Shown: piece after piece, positions 1 to 6,254 of the stretch
Layout: every line of letters starts with the position of its first letter
How positions within the stretch are numbered: position 1 is the first letter of the stretch
Source: an uncultured bacterium
GTDB lineage: Bacteria > Chloroflexota > Anaerolineae > JACIWP01
Direction: 5' to 3'
DNA: 6,657 nt
Assembly (NCBI GenBank): GCA_903872005.1
Contig: CAIQJD010000515.1
Span: 1 to 6,657, forward strand
Notes under the pieces: model-generated
Database searches by the model: none
Told to the model about the DNA's origin: nothing
What the model saw: only the letters and a program-made list of their open reading frames with translations
Position numbers and translations under genes: made by a program

Positions 1-1
1 C

Positions 2-451
2 AGCGCCGACGCCGGCTACCGCTACGACTCCAGCGTCTTTCCGTTCAAGAACTACCTGTACGGCGTGGCCGGCGCGCCGGATGTTCCGTATCGCCTGAGC
101 GGCGCGGATGTGGCCCGCGCCGACGCCGCCGGCCGGCTGATCGAGTTCCCCATGAGCGTGTGGCGCTGGGGCCGGCTGGCGCTGCCGGTCGCCGGCGGCG
201 CATACCTGCGGCTCTTGCCCTTGCCGCTGCTGCGGCGCTGTCTGCGGCAGATCGAGCGGGAGCGGCCCATCGTGATCTACGCGCACCCGTGGGAAATGTC
301 GGCGCAGACGCCGCGCGTGCGCCTGCCGGCCGTCGAGCGGCTCATCACGTACTACAATCGCGGCGCGGCGTTGAGGAAGCTGGAACGGCTGCTGGCGTCG
401 TTCGCCTTCGCCCCGTTGGCGACGGTTCTGCAAGAAGGCGGCTGGCTGTAG
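2..451 (+). CDS. Polysaccharide deacetylase, DUF3473-type C-terminal part (5' truncated)
   Basis: The reading frame is open from base 2 and ends at TAG 449-451, leaving 149 residues of the C-terminal half; the catalytic NodB-like core lies mostly before the window. The visible start, with AGYRYDSSVFP followed by YG and VPYRL, matches the end of the deacetylase barrel in the family found with XrtA/exopolysaccharide loci. The later IVIYAHPWEM, the proline-arginine after it and the YYNR...L..LL pattern match the DUF3473 tail of that family. Members remove acetyl groups from N-acetylated sugars of surface polysaccharides; the substrate here is unknown. The metal-binding Asp-His-His motif is outside the window, so activity cannot be judged. 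It is separated from the next gene by 76 bases holding repeats, so it may belong to a different transcript. Family assignment rests on recognised motifs, not on a search. Confidence 0.85.
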   Translation, partial: SADAGYRYDSSVFPFKNYLYGVAGAPDVPYRLSGADVARADAAGRLIEFPMSVWRWGRLALPVAGGAYLRLLPLPLLRRCLRQIERERPIVIYAHPWEMSAQTPRVRLPAVERLITYYNRGAALRKLERLLASFAFAPLATVLQEGGWL

Positions 452-456
452 CGGGT

Positions 457-475
457 GGTGGGCCAGGGGCCCACC
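457..475. repeat. Perfect GC-rich inverted repeat, REP-like palindrome
   Basis: GGTGGGCC (457-464) is followed by a 3-base AGG loop and its exact complement GGCCCACC (468-475), then CCTACG-like sequence. It starts six bases after the deacetylase stop. Palindromes with GTGGGC...GCCCACCCTAC are common dispersed intergenic repeats in many bacteria, which is why I call it REP-like. No T-run follows, so it is not a typical intrinsic terminator, although it could protect the 3' end of the upstream mRNA or slow RNA polymerase. Confidence 0.6.
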
Positions 476-485
476 CTACGCGGCC

Positions 486-513
486 GGCTGAGGGCTGATA
501 GCTGAAAGCTACC
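486..513 (+). repeat. Four 7-bp units, RGCTGAN type
   Basis: The bases read as four back-to-back heptamers: GGCTGAG, GGCTGAT, AGCTGAA and AGCTACC, the last being degenerate. The third and fourth units also form a small hairpin: TAGCT (499-503), loop GAA, AGCTA (507-511). The array lies directly before the ribosome binding site of the DUF2304 gene. Short heptameric intergenic repeats with GCTGATAGCTGA-like units occur in several GC-rich or cyanobacterial/Chloroflexota genomes; the match to that class is from memory. Confidence 0.5.
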
Positions 514-514
514 T

Positions 515-519
515 GGAGG
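515..519 (+). promoter_or_regulatory. Ribosome binding site of the DUF2304 gene
   Basis: GGAGG lies 8 bases before ATG 528 and is one of the strongest Shine-Dalgarno sites in the window. It marks a point of independent translation start, in contrast to most genes here, which overlap their upstream neighbour. I see no convincing -35/-10 promoter in the 76-base gap. Confidence 0.75.
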
Positions 520-527
520 AGTGGCTC

Positions 528-932
528 ATGCATTTGCAAACGCGCATCTTCCTGATCGTGGCCGGCGTCGTGATCCTGGCGCTGGTGATCAACCTGGTAC
601 GCACGCGCCGGCTGAAAGAGGAGTTCGCCCTGTTGTGGCTGCTGGCGGCGGCGCTGCTGCTGCTGGCCCCCCTGGGCATCGTGGACGTGTTGGATCAATT
701 GGCCTATGCGGTGGGCATCGAATACCCGCCGGCGCTGATCCTGACCATCGCCATCATCTGCCTGCTGGGCATCCTGTTCCAGTTCTCGCTGCGCCTCTCC
801 AGGCACAGCGAGCAGATCAAAGTGCTGATCCAGGAGCTGGCGCTGGTCTCTCAGCGGGTGCGCGAATTGGAGCGCGCCCATGCCCCTGTGAGTGAGAATG
901 ATGAATCGTCTGAAGACCCTGCTGCAATCTGA
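528..932 (+). CDS. DUF2304 family small membrane protein
   Basis: A 134-residue protein with three predicted membrane helices at about residues 5-23, 33-50 and 68-88, followed by a charged, probably helical tail (about 92-117) and an acidic end (SENDESSED). The pattern LVRTRRLKEEFALLWLL between helices 1 and 2, and the LRLSRHSEQIKVLIQELA stretch after helix 3, are typical of DUF2304 proteins. The family has no established biochemical role but commonly sits beside GT2 glycosyltransferases in polysaccharide loci. A plausible role (inference) is a membrane partner for a soluble lipid-phosphate sugar synthase, such as the one at 4798. ATG 528 is chosen because GGAGG lies 8 bases upstream. The 3' end overlaps the next gene by about 35 bases, which suggests translational coupling. 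Confidence 0.85.
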   Translation: MHLQTRIFLIVAGVVILALVINLVRTRRLKEEFALLWLLAAALLLLAPLGIVDVLDQLAYAVGIEYPPALILTIAIICLLGILFQFSLRLSRHSEQIKVLIQELALVSQRVRELERAHAPVSENDESSEDPAAI

Positions 933-2544
933 GTGGCTCTGGCCGCTGGCGCTGACCCTGACCGGCGTGGCGCTGCGCCTGGCCCTGGCCGACCCGGCGC
1001 GGGTGGTGTGGGGCGATGAGCCATTTTACCTGTGGGATGGGCAAAACCTGGCCCTGGGGCGCGGCTACTCGTTCTTTCAGGGCGTCGCCGATGTCTACCT
1101 GACGCCGCTCTTCCCGCTGCTCATCGCCGGCCTGTATCTGCTGCTGCATAACCTGGAGCTGGCGAGCCGGCTCTGCTACGTCTTGCTGGGCGCGGCGCTG
1201 ACCCTGCCGGTATACGCCATCGCCAGAGAGATGTATGGCCGGCGCGCGGCCCGCATTGCCGGCGCGTTGGTCACGTTCTATCCGGCCCTGACCGCGGCGC
1301 AGTTGTATTGGGGCACCATGACGGAGCCGCTCTACTTCTTGCTGGCCTACGCCGGCCTCTACGCCGCGCTGCGCGCGGCGCGCGACCGGCAGGCCGGCTT
1401 CGGCCCGTACATCCTGGCCGGCGCGCTCTTCGCCCTGACCTACCTGACGCGCGGCGAAGGCATCGCCTACATCGTCGTCGTGGGCGGGGCGCTGGCGTTC
1501 ATCCGGTTGTGCGAAGGACGCCTCTTCACCCGGCCCGTCCTGTTGCGGTTGCTGGCGATGGCCGGCGCGTTCGTCCTGGTGGCCTTCCCCTACTGGCTCT
1601 ATCTGCGCGTTCAGACCGGCCAGTGGATGATCAGCGGGCAGGCCGGCATGACCTATATCACCTGCATCAGCCTGGCATACGGGGACGCGGCCGGCTTCGA
1701 CCGCGCCACCTGGGGCCTGGATCAGGCCGGCCGCGAGGTGGTCTTCTTCTCGCCGGACATCGTGGGTTTCAGCATGCTCGACCACATCCGCGCCAATCCG
1801 GCCGATTTCGCCCGGCTGGTGGGGCAGAATGTGCGCGATTTCATCGGCACCCTCTTCTCCGGGCGCATGTTCCCCTTCTATCTGCTGCCATTCCTGGGCC
1901 TGGGGCTGTTCGACTTCGCCTGGGAGCGCCGGCGAGCCAAGGGCGAGCTGCTCCTGTTGGCTTCGACCGCGCCGGCGTTGAGCTTCCTGCTCTTCTTCGT
2001 CCAGGAGCGTTACATCGGCGTGCTGCTGCCGCTGTTGATCCTCTGGACGGCGCACGGGCTGGGGCGCTGGGGCGGCTGGTTGACCGATAGCATTGCCCGC
2101 CTGCGCCGGGAGCGCCCCCTTTCAGGGCGGTGGAGCGGAGTGTTGACCGCGCTGCCGGTCGCGCTGCTCATCGGGGTTTTCCTCCTCTCCATGCCGAAGG
2201 TCGCCGCGGGGACGAGTCTGGGGTCGTTCCGGCCGGCGCATCGCGCGGCCGGCCTGTGGCTGGCGCAGCATGGCGAGCCGGACGTGACGGTGTTGAGCCG
2301 CTATCCGGCCATCGCCTTTCACGCCGGCGCGGCCTGGGCGCCGGCGCCCAACGCCGACGCGGCGGCCGTGTTGGAGTATGCCCGGTCGCACGGGGCGCGC
2401 TATTACGTCCTGGATGAGCGCGAAACGCTCAAGATGCGTCCGCAATTGGCGAAGCTGGTGGATGGGCCGGCGATGCCCGGCCTGCGCCGGCTGATGGAGT
2501 TCATGGATGAAGGGAAGCGCATCATCATCTTCCAGGTGGAATAG
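898..2544 (+). CDS. GT-C membrane glycosyltransferase, ArnT/PMT (GT39)-like
   Basis: A polytopic membrane protein of about 548 residues. After the first helix comes the first outer loop with GDEP (39-42), the acidic site typical of ArnT/PMT-type enzymes, then YLTPLFPLLIAGLY (67-80), the usual P-L-x-P-L-L helix start. TEPLYF (142-147) and YLTRGEGIA (182-190), a variant of the common LTRPEG motif, follow. Many further hydrophobic helices run to about residue 430, and a soluble outer C-terminal domain ends with ARYYVLDERE. Such enzymes move a sugar from a polyprenyl-phosphate donor to a lipid, glycan or protein outside the membrane; donor and acceptor are unknown here. GTG 892, ATG 898 and ATG 901 are all possible starts, with only a weak GTGAG (888-892) upstream. 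I chose ATG 898. All three overlap the DUF2304 gene, so translation is probably coupled. Confidence 0.85.
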   Translation: MMNRLKTLLQSEWLWPLALTLTGVALRLALADPARVVWGDEPFYLWDGQNLALGRGYSFFQGVADVYLTPLFPLLIAGLYLLLHNLELASRLCYVLLGAALTLPVYAIAREMYGRRAARIAGALVTFYPALTAAQLYWGTMTEPLYFLLAYAGLYAALRAARDRQAGFGPYILAGALFALTYLTRGEGIAYIVVVGGALAFIRLCEGRLFTRPVLLRLLAMAGAFVLVAFPYWLYLRVQTGQWMISGQAGMTYITCISLAYGDAAGFDRATWGLDQAGREVVFFSPDIVGFSMLDHIRANPADFARLVGQNVRDFIGTLFSGRMFPFYLLPFLGLGLFDFAWERRRAKGELLLLASTAPALSFLLFFVQERYIGVLLPLLILWTAHGLGRWGGWLTDSIARLRRERPLSGRWSGVLTALPVALLIGVFLLSMPKVAAGTSLGSFRPAHRAAGLWLAQHGEPDVTVLSRYPAIAFHAGAAWAPAPNADAAAVLEYARSHGARYYVLDERETLKMRPQLAKLVDGPAMPGLRRLMEFMDEGKRIIIFQVE

Positions 2545-3187
2545 CGGCGCGGCCGAGGCGGAGCTGGATGTGCGCGATGCGGCCGGCGTGTGCAGCACGG
2601 AAGAAGACACGATCCTGCTGGCGCAGACCTGCGCGGCGCATGCCTCGGCCGGCGGGCGCGTCCTGGATTTGGGGACGGGGGCCGGCTATATCGCCATCTA
2701 TCTGGCGCGGCGCGGCTTTCGGGTGGACGCCAGCGACATCAGCGAGCGGGCGCTGCGGCTGGCGCGCGAGAATGTGGCGCGCCACGGCGTGACGGTCAAC
2801 GTGGTCTATTCCAATCTGTTCGCGGCCACGCCGGGGCCGTATGACGCCATCGCCTTCAACCCGCCGATGAATCCCGACGAGAGCGAGGCGACGCGCTGGG
2901 CGACGGCGTTCCTGCGCCGGCGGCGCTGGCTGGCGAATCTCCTGATGCGCGCCTTCGACCGCTTCCTGGACCATTCGCGGCTGCCCTTCCTGGAGGAGTT
3001 TTTGGCGCAAGCGCGCCGGCGCCTGGCCGCCGGCGGCTGCATCGTGCTGGAACTGACCCGCCTGGAGATTGACGACCTGGAGCGCCGGCAATCGGGCTTC
3101 GCCTTTGGCCCGCGCGTAGACATTCCCCGGCTGCCGACGGAGCAGATCGTCGTCGTGCGGCCCCGGGACGCGGAGCCGGCGGCGTGA
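2507..3187 (+). CDS. Class I SAM-dependent methyltransferase, HemK/small-domain type
   Basis: A 226-residue protein with a Rossmann methyltransferase core. A conserved entry stretch STEEDTILLA (30-39) is followed by motif I LDLGTGAG (53-60), which binds SAM, an acidic residue after strand 2 (D77) and motif IV NPP (118-120). NPP is characteristic of enzymes that methylate amide, amino or ring nitrogens (HemK/PrmC and N6-adenine types), but the usual aromatic fourth residue is replaced by Met (NPPM). An arginine- and tryptophan-rich helical segment (about 129-160) after motif IV may form the substrate site. The target is unknown: a sugar or lipid intermediate fits the locus, a protein or nucleic acid fits the motif. 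ATG 2507 has GGAG 7 bases upstream and gives a 38-base overlap with the previous gene. GTG 2570 is an alternative start that would remove 21 poorly conserved residues. Confidence 0.8.
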   Translation: MKGSASSSSRWNSGAAEAELDVRDAAGVCSTEEDTILLAQTCAAHASAGGRVLDLGTGAGYIAIYLARRGFRVDASDISERALRLARENVARHGVTVNVVYSNLFAATPGPYDAIAFNPPMNPDESEATRWATAFLRRRRWLANLLMRAFDRFLDHSRLPFLEEFLAQARRRLAAGGCIVLELTRLEIDDLERRQSGFAFGPRVDIPRLPTEQIVVVRPRDAEPAA

Positions 3188-4761
3188 AGCTTTCGCCGCG
3201 CCGGGCCTCGGCGCTGACGGCCGTCGTCCTGGCGGCGATCTTGCTCGGCGCGGCGGCCTTGCGTCTGGATGGCCTGACGCCGGCGGCGCGCGGCCTCGAC
3301 TTCGCCGCCGATACCGACGAAGGGGCCTATGCCTTGAGCGCGCAGCTCCTGTTGCAGGGAGAGCTGCCCTATCGGGATTTCTTCGCCACGCTGCCGCCGG
3401 CGGCGCTGTATCTTTTCGCCGGCGTCCTGGCTCTCTTCTATAAGCCCTGGGGCAGCCTGGCCGGCTTCATGGCGCTGCGCTACGCCTCCGTGGCCTACGG
3501 CCTGGCGACCATCGTGGCGGCCTATGCCATCGGCCGGCGCGTTGGGGGGCGGACGGCCGGCCTGCTGGCGGCGGCGCTCCTGGCGTGCGATGGGATCGCC
3601 GCGGCGCAAGATCGGCGCGCCATGCTGGAAGCGCCGATGAACCTCCTCTCGGCCCTGGCGCTGTGGGCGTACCTGCGCGGCATGGGCCGGCGCTCGGGGT
3701 GGGGCTGGCCGGCGCTGGCCGGCGCGCTCAGCGCAGCGGCCGCTTTGGTCAAGAGTCCGGCGGCCGTCTTGCCGTTGGTGTTGGTCGGGGCGACGGTCGC
3801 GCGCCGGCGCTGGGATGCGCTGGGGCCATTGCTGGCCGGCGGCCTGGGCATGGGGTTACTGCTGGCCGGCCCGTTCCTGTGGCTGTGCCCCGACGCGTTC
3901 TTGAAACAGGTATACGCGTTCCAACTGGTGCGCCCGCCGGATGGCCTGCAAGGGGCGGCGGCGCGACTGCGCGATCTATGGAACATGCCGGCGGCCTGGC
4001 TGACGCTGCGCGCCGGCGGCCTGGGGCTGCTGATCGGGACGTGGCGCTTGTGGCGTCAGCCGGCGCGAGCCGATTGGCTGACGCTGGTCGCCTGGGCCGG
4101 CGGGACGGCGCTCTTGCTGTTGAGCAGCCAGTCGTACTGGGCGACCTACTTCGCGCCGTTGGCGCCGGCGCTGGCGCTATTGGCCGGCGGGCTGGTGATC
4201 GGACGCCCACAAGGGGCGATGCTACGGGGCGGGGGGGCGGCGGCGCGGCGCTGGCTGCCGGCCGGGCTGATCCTGGCCTTCGCCGTCTGGGGGCTGGCGC
4301 ACGCGCCGGCCCAGGCGCAGGGCGTCTATCGGCAGTTGGGCTACCGCAAGCCGGCCTTCGGGGCGATCATGCGCTATCTGGAAAGTCCCGACGCGCCGGC
4401 CGGCGCGGTCCTGGCGACCGACCCGCTGTATGGCCTGGCGACCGGCCGGCCGCTGGCGCGGGGCGCCGGCGGGAGCTATCTGGCCGATAGTTACGGCGGG
4501 ATGCTCTACCGCAACCTGGGCCTGGCCGAGAAGTCGTGGGCCGAGGTCTGGCAAATGCGGGGCCGAGCGCGTTCTACGGAGGCGGCCTTCGCCGGCGCGC
4601 CGGCGCAAGCCGATGCGCGGGCGGCCTTCGCCGAAGCCGGCTATGTGGTGGTGGATAGCCGGGCGCGCCGGCAGTGGACGGCGGAGACCCTGGCTTATGT
4701 GGAGGGCCATTCGACGGCAGTTCTGACCGTCGGGGACGTGGTGTTGCGCCGCAAGCCGTAG
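3184..4761 (+). CDS. GT-C membrane glycosyltransferase, PMT-like, second copy
   Basis: A 525-residue polytopic membrane protein. Helix 1 (about 9-26) leads to LRLDGL (26-31) and the first outer loop with DTDEGAYA (43-50), the putative catalytic acidic site. PYRDFFATLPP (62-72) follows, a hallmark of one bacterial branch of the PMT_2-like family, and then RRAMLEAPMNLL (144-155). About ten more hydrophobic segments reach residue 375, and a soluble C-terminal domain starts near YRQLGYRKP. It probably uses a lipid-phosphate sugar on the outer membrane face; donor and acceptor are unknown. Translation starts at GTG 3184, which overlaps the methyltransferase stop as GTGA, with GGAG (3172-3175) 8 bases upstream. 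A run of seven G at 4231-4237 lies inside the gene without breaking the frame. Confidence 0.85.
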   Translation: MKLSPRRASALTAVVLAAILLGAAALRLDGLTPAARGLDFAADTDEGAYALSAQLLLQGELPYRDFFATLPPAALYLFAGVLALFYKPWGSLAGFMALRYASVAYGLATIVAAYAIGRRVGGRTAGLLAAALLACDGIAAAQDRRAMLEAPMNLLSALALWAYLRGMGRRSGWGWPALAGALSAAAALVKSPAAVLPLVLVGATVARRRWDALGPLLAGGLGMGLLLAGPFLWLCPDAFLKQVYAFQLVRPPDGLQGAAARLRDLWNMPAAWLTLRAGGLGLLIGTWRLWRQPARADWLTLVAWAGGTALLLLSSQSYWATYFAPLAPALALLAGGLVIGRPQGAMLRGGGAAARRWLPAGLILAFAVWGLAHAPAQAQGVYRQLGYRKPAFGAIMRYLESPDAPAGAVLATDPLYGLATGRPLARGAGGSYLADSYGGMLYRNLGLAEKSWAEVWQMRGRARSTEAAFAGAPAQADARAAFAEAGYVVVDSRARRQWTAETLAYVEGHSTAVLTVGDVVLRRKP

Positions 4762-4783
4762 CGGCGCGGTGAAACCGTGGATG

Positions 4784-4788
4784 AGGAG
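4784..4788 (+). promoter_or_regulatory. Ribosome binding site that fixes the GT2 start at 4798
   Basis: AGGAG lies 9 bases before ATG 4798. An in-frame GTG at 4777 would add seven residues (MDEERRV), but it has no site of its own and would place this one inside the coding region, so ATG 4798 is preferred. The 36-base gap 4762-4797 contains nothing else that I can recognise. Confidence 0.75.
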
Positions 4789-4797
4789 AGAAGAGTT

Positions 4798-5634
4798 ATG
4801 CCCGTGCGTGGGAGTGATGGCAAAGAGCTGAAGGTGATCGTCGTCATGCCGGCGTACAATGCCGCCAAGACGCTCAAGCGGACGTATGACGACATTCCGC
4901 CGGCGGTGGTGGATCAGATCATCCTGGTGGATGACGTCAGCCAGGACGAGACGGTCGAGATCGCCCGCGAGCTGGGCATTCAAGTCCTCGTCCACTTGCA
5001 GAACCGCGGCTACGGCGGGAACCAGAAGACCTGTTACATTGAGGCGCTGCGGAAAGGGGCCGACATCGTGGTGATGTTGCACCCCGACTATCAATATGAC
5101 TCGCGGCTGATCCCGCAGATGATCGCGCCCATTGTCGCCGGCGAGGCCGACCTGGTGTTGGGGTCGCGCATGTTGGGCGGCGGCGCGCTGGCCGGCGGGA
5201 TGCCGATGTGGAAGTACATTGCCAACAAGTTCCTCACCGGCGTGGAGAACCTGGCCTTTCGCCAGCGCCTTTCGGAGTATCACACCGGCTTCCGCGCCTA
5301 TAACCGCGAACTGCTGGAGACGCTCCCCTTCTTGCTCAATAAAGACGCCTTCGTCTTTGACACCGAAGTGTTGGCGCAGGCGGTCTTCGCCGGCATGCGT
5401 ATCGCCGAGACGCCGGTGCCGACCCGCTATTTCAAAGAAGCCTCTTCGGTCAATTTCAAGAACAGCGTGATCTATGGCGTGGATACGCTGCGGGTGGTGA
5501 CGCGCTATTTGCTGAACCGCTGGGGGCTGGCGCGCACGCCGCAGTTCCATAAGACGCTGGCGCAGGTGGTGAGCCGGCACTATCGCGACGAAATCTTCCG
5601 GCCGGCGGCGTCGCCCTCGGTGGAGGTCAAATGA
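4798..5634 (+). CDS. GT2 glycosyltransferase, dolichyl/polyprenyl-phosphate sugar synthase-like
   Basis: A 278-residue GT-A fold enzyme. MPAYN (17-21) opens the nucleotide-sugar site and VDDVSQDET (44-52) carries the conserved paired aspartates. NRGYGGNQKTCY (69-80) is the usual stretch after strand 3. HPDYQYD (95-101) stands where DPM1-type enzymes have the DADLQ metal-binding motif. GSRM (122-125), SEYHTGFRAY (159-168) and FDTE (187-190) complete the DPM/DPG synthase-like pattern. The family transfers a sugar from a nucleotide donor to a polyprenyl phosphate at the cytoplasmic membrane face. No membrane helix is visible at the C-terminus, so it is predicted to be soluble or peripheral and may need a membrane partner. 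It would supply lipid-linked sugar to the GT-C enzymes around it (inference). It overlaps the next gene as ATGA. Its sugar specificity cannot be told from sequence. Confidence 0.88.
   Translation: MPVRGSDGKELKVIVVMPAYNAAKTLKRTYDDIPPAVVDQIILVDDVSQDETVEIARELGIQVLVHLQNRGYGGNQKTCYIEALRKGADIVVMLHPDYQYDSRLIPQMIAPIVAGEADLVLGSRMLGGGALAGGMPMWKYIANKFLTGVENLAFRQRLSEYHTGFRAYNRELLETLPFLLNKDAFVFDTEVLAQAVFAGMRIAETPVPTRYFKEASSVNFKNSVIYGVDTLRVVTRYLLNRWGLARTPQFHKTLAQVVSRHYRDEIFRPAASPSVEVK
5622..5626 (+). promoter_or_regulatory. Ribosome binding site of the second methyltransferase
   Basis: GGAGG, lying in the last codons of the GT2 gene, ends 4 bases before ATG 5631. Together with the ATGA overlap (start 5631-5633, stop 5632-5634) it supports the start at 5631 and coupled translation. 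Confidence 0.7.
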
Positions 5635-6254
5635 GCGAATACTATCTCGATTACATGAGCGAACAGGAGCGTTTCCCGCGCGCCGGCTTCAATCGTTCCA
5701 AGCGGCTCTTTGTGGAAGAGACGGCGCGCCAGCGCCTGCCGGCCGGCGCGCGCATCCTCGATCTGGGCTGCGGGCCGGGCTGGGTCAGCCACAACCTGCT
5801 GGCCGACTATCGCGTCGTCGGCATGGATGTGGAGAGCGACGCCGTGGAGCTGTGCCGGCTGCGCTATGACGCCGACTATCTGGTGGGCAACGCGTTCCAC
5901 ATTCCCGTCGGGAGCGGCCAGTTCGACGCGGTGATCTTCACCGAAGCCATCGAGCATTTCGTCCAGCCGGCGCCGGCGCTGGCCGAGATCGCCCGCGTGC
6001 TCAAGCCCGGCGGCCTGGCGCTCATCACCACGCCCAATTGCGGCAGCCTCTTCTGGATCCTCATCGAGAACACCTGGCATCGCTTCTTCGGCGGGCCGTG
6101 CAAGCCATATAGCCGCGACGTGCATCCCGGCCGCTTCACGCGGCGCTCCCTGGCCGGCCTCCTCGGCCAGTACTTCGAGGCCGAGCCGGTGCAAACGGTC
6201 TGGTACGGCCTGATTCTGACGGCGGTGGCGCGTAAACGGGGAGCGGCCCATTGA
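5631..6254 (+). CDS. Class I SAM-dependent methyltransferase, Methyltransf_11-like
   Basis: A 207-residue protein with a complete small-molecule methyltransferase core. Motif I LDLGCGPG (43-50) binds SAM, with D66 (VVGMD) after strand 2. GNAFHIPVGSGQFDAVIFTEAIEHF (starting at G86) contains the acidic loop and motif IV region, and ARVLKPGG (121-128) is the standard motif before strand 5. The C-terminal part, with NTWHRFFGG and HPGRFTRRSL, is common in methyltransferases of polysaccharide loci and probably shapes the acceptor site. It likely methylates a sugar hydroxyl or a lipid intermediate in the cytoplasm; the acceptor is not known. It starts by an ATGA overlap with the GT2 gene, which suggests that the two act in the same pathway. 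It is of a different subtype from the NPP-motif enzyme at 2507. Confidence 0.85.
   Translation: MSEYYLDYMSEQERFPRAGFNRSKRLFVEETARQRLPAGARILDLGCGPGWVSHNLLADYRVVGMDVESDAVELCRLRYDADYLVGNAFHIPVGSGQFDAVIFTEAIEHFVQPAPALAEIARVLKPGGLALITTPNCGSLFWILIENTWHRFFGGPCKPYSRDVHPGRFTRRSLAGLLGQYFEAEPVQTVWYGLILTAVARKRGAAH
6238..6243 (+). promoter_or_regulatory. Ribosome binding site supporting a TTG start at 6251
   Basis: GGGGAG ends 7 bases before TTG 6251. The same frame has a TAA stop at 6233-6235 and no ATG or GTG between it and the conserved start of the protein, so this site and the TTG together define the start. Confidence 0.7.

Noticed and set aside
457..475. Intrinsic terminator after the deacetylase gene
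   Set aside because: The stem is strong but no T-run follows. A terminator effect is possible, but the sequence does not support calling one.
452..527. Promoter for the DUF2304-led operon
   Set aside because: No convincing -35/-10 pair at proper spacing; the region is GC-rich and filled with repeats.
817..2055. Long open frame of 412 codons on the - strand
   Set aside because: It is antisense to the first GT-C gene, has biased Gln/Arg/Ala/Gly composition with no motif, and has no supporting ribosome site that I can see.
1308..2090. 260-codon + strand frame inside the first GT-C gene
   Set aside because: It overlaps a well-supported membrane protein in another frame and its product is an Arg/Pro/Gly-rich shadow without hydrophobic segments or motifs.
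2507..2544. Frameshifted fusion of the GT-C gene and the methyltransferase
   Set aside because: The GT-C protein ends naturally after RIIIFQVE, and the methyltransferase has its own start and ribosome site. The 38-base overlap fits the compact style of the whole run.
4777..4797. GTG 4777 as the start of the GT2 gene
   Set aside because: The Shine-Dalgarno site AGGAG (4784-4788) would then be inside the gene; ATG 4798 has ideal spacing to it.
4222..5580. Long open frame of 452 codons on the - strand
   Set aside because: It lies opposite the GT-C and GT2 genes, which have clear family motifs. Its translation is rich in Arg, Gln, His and Pro with no recognisable domain, as expected for the antisense of GC-rich genes.
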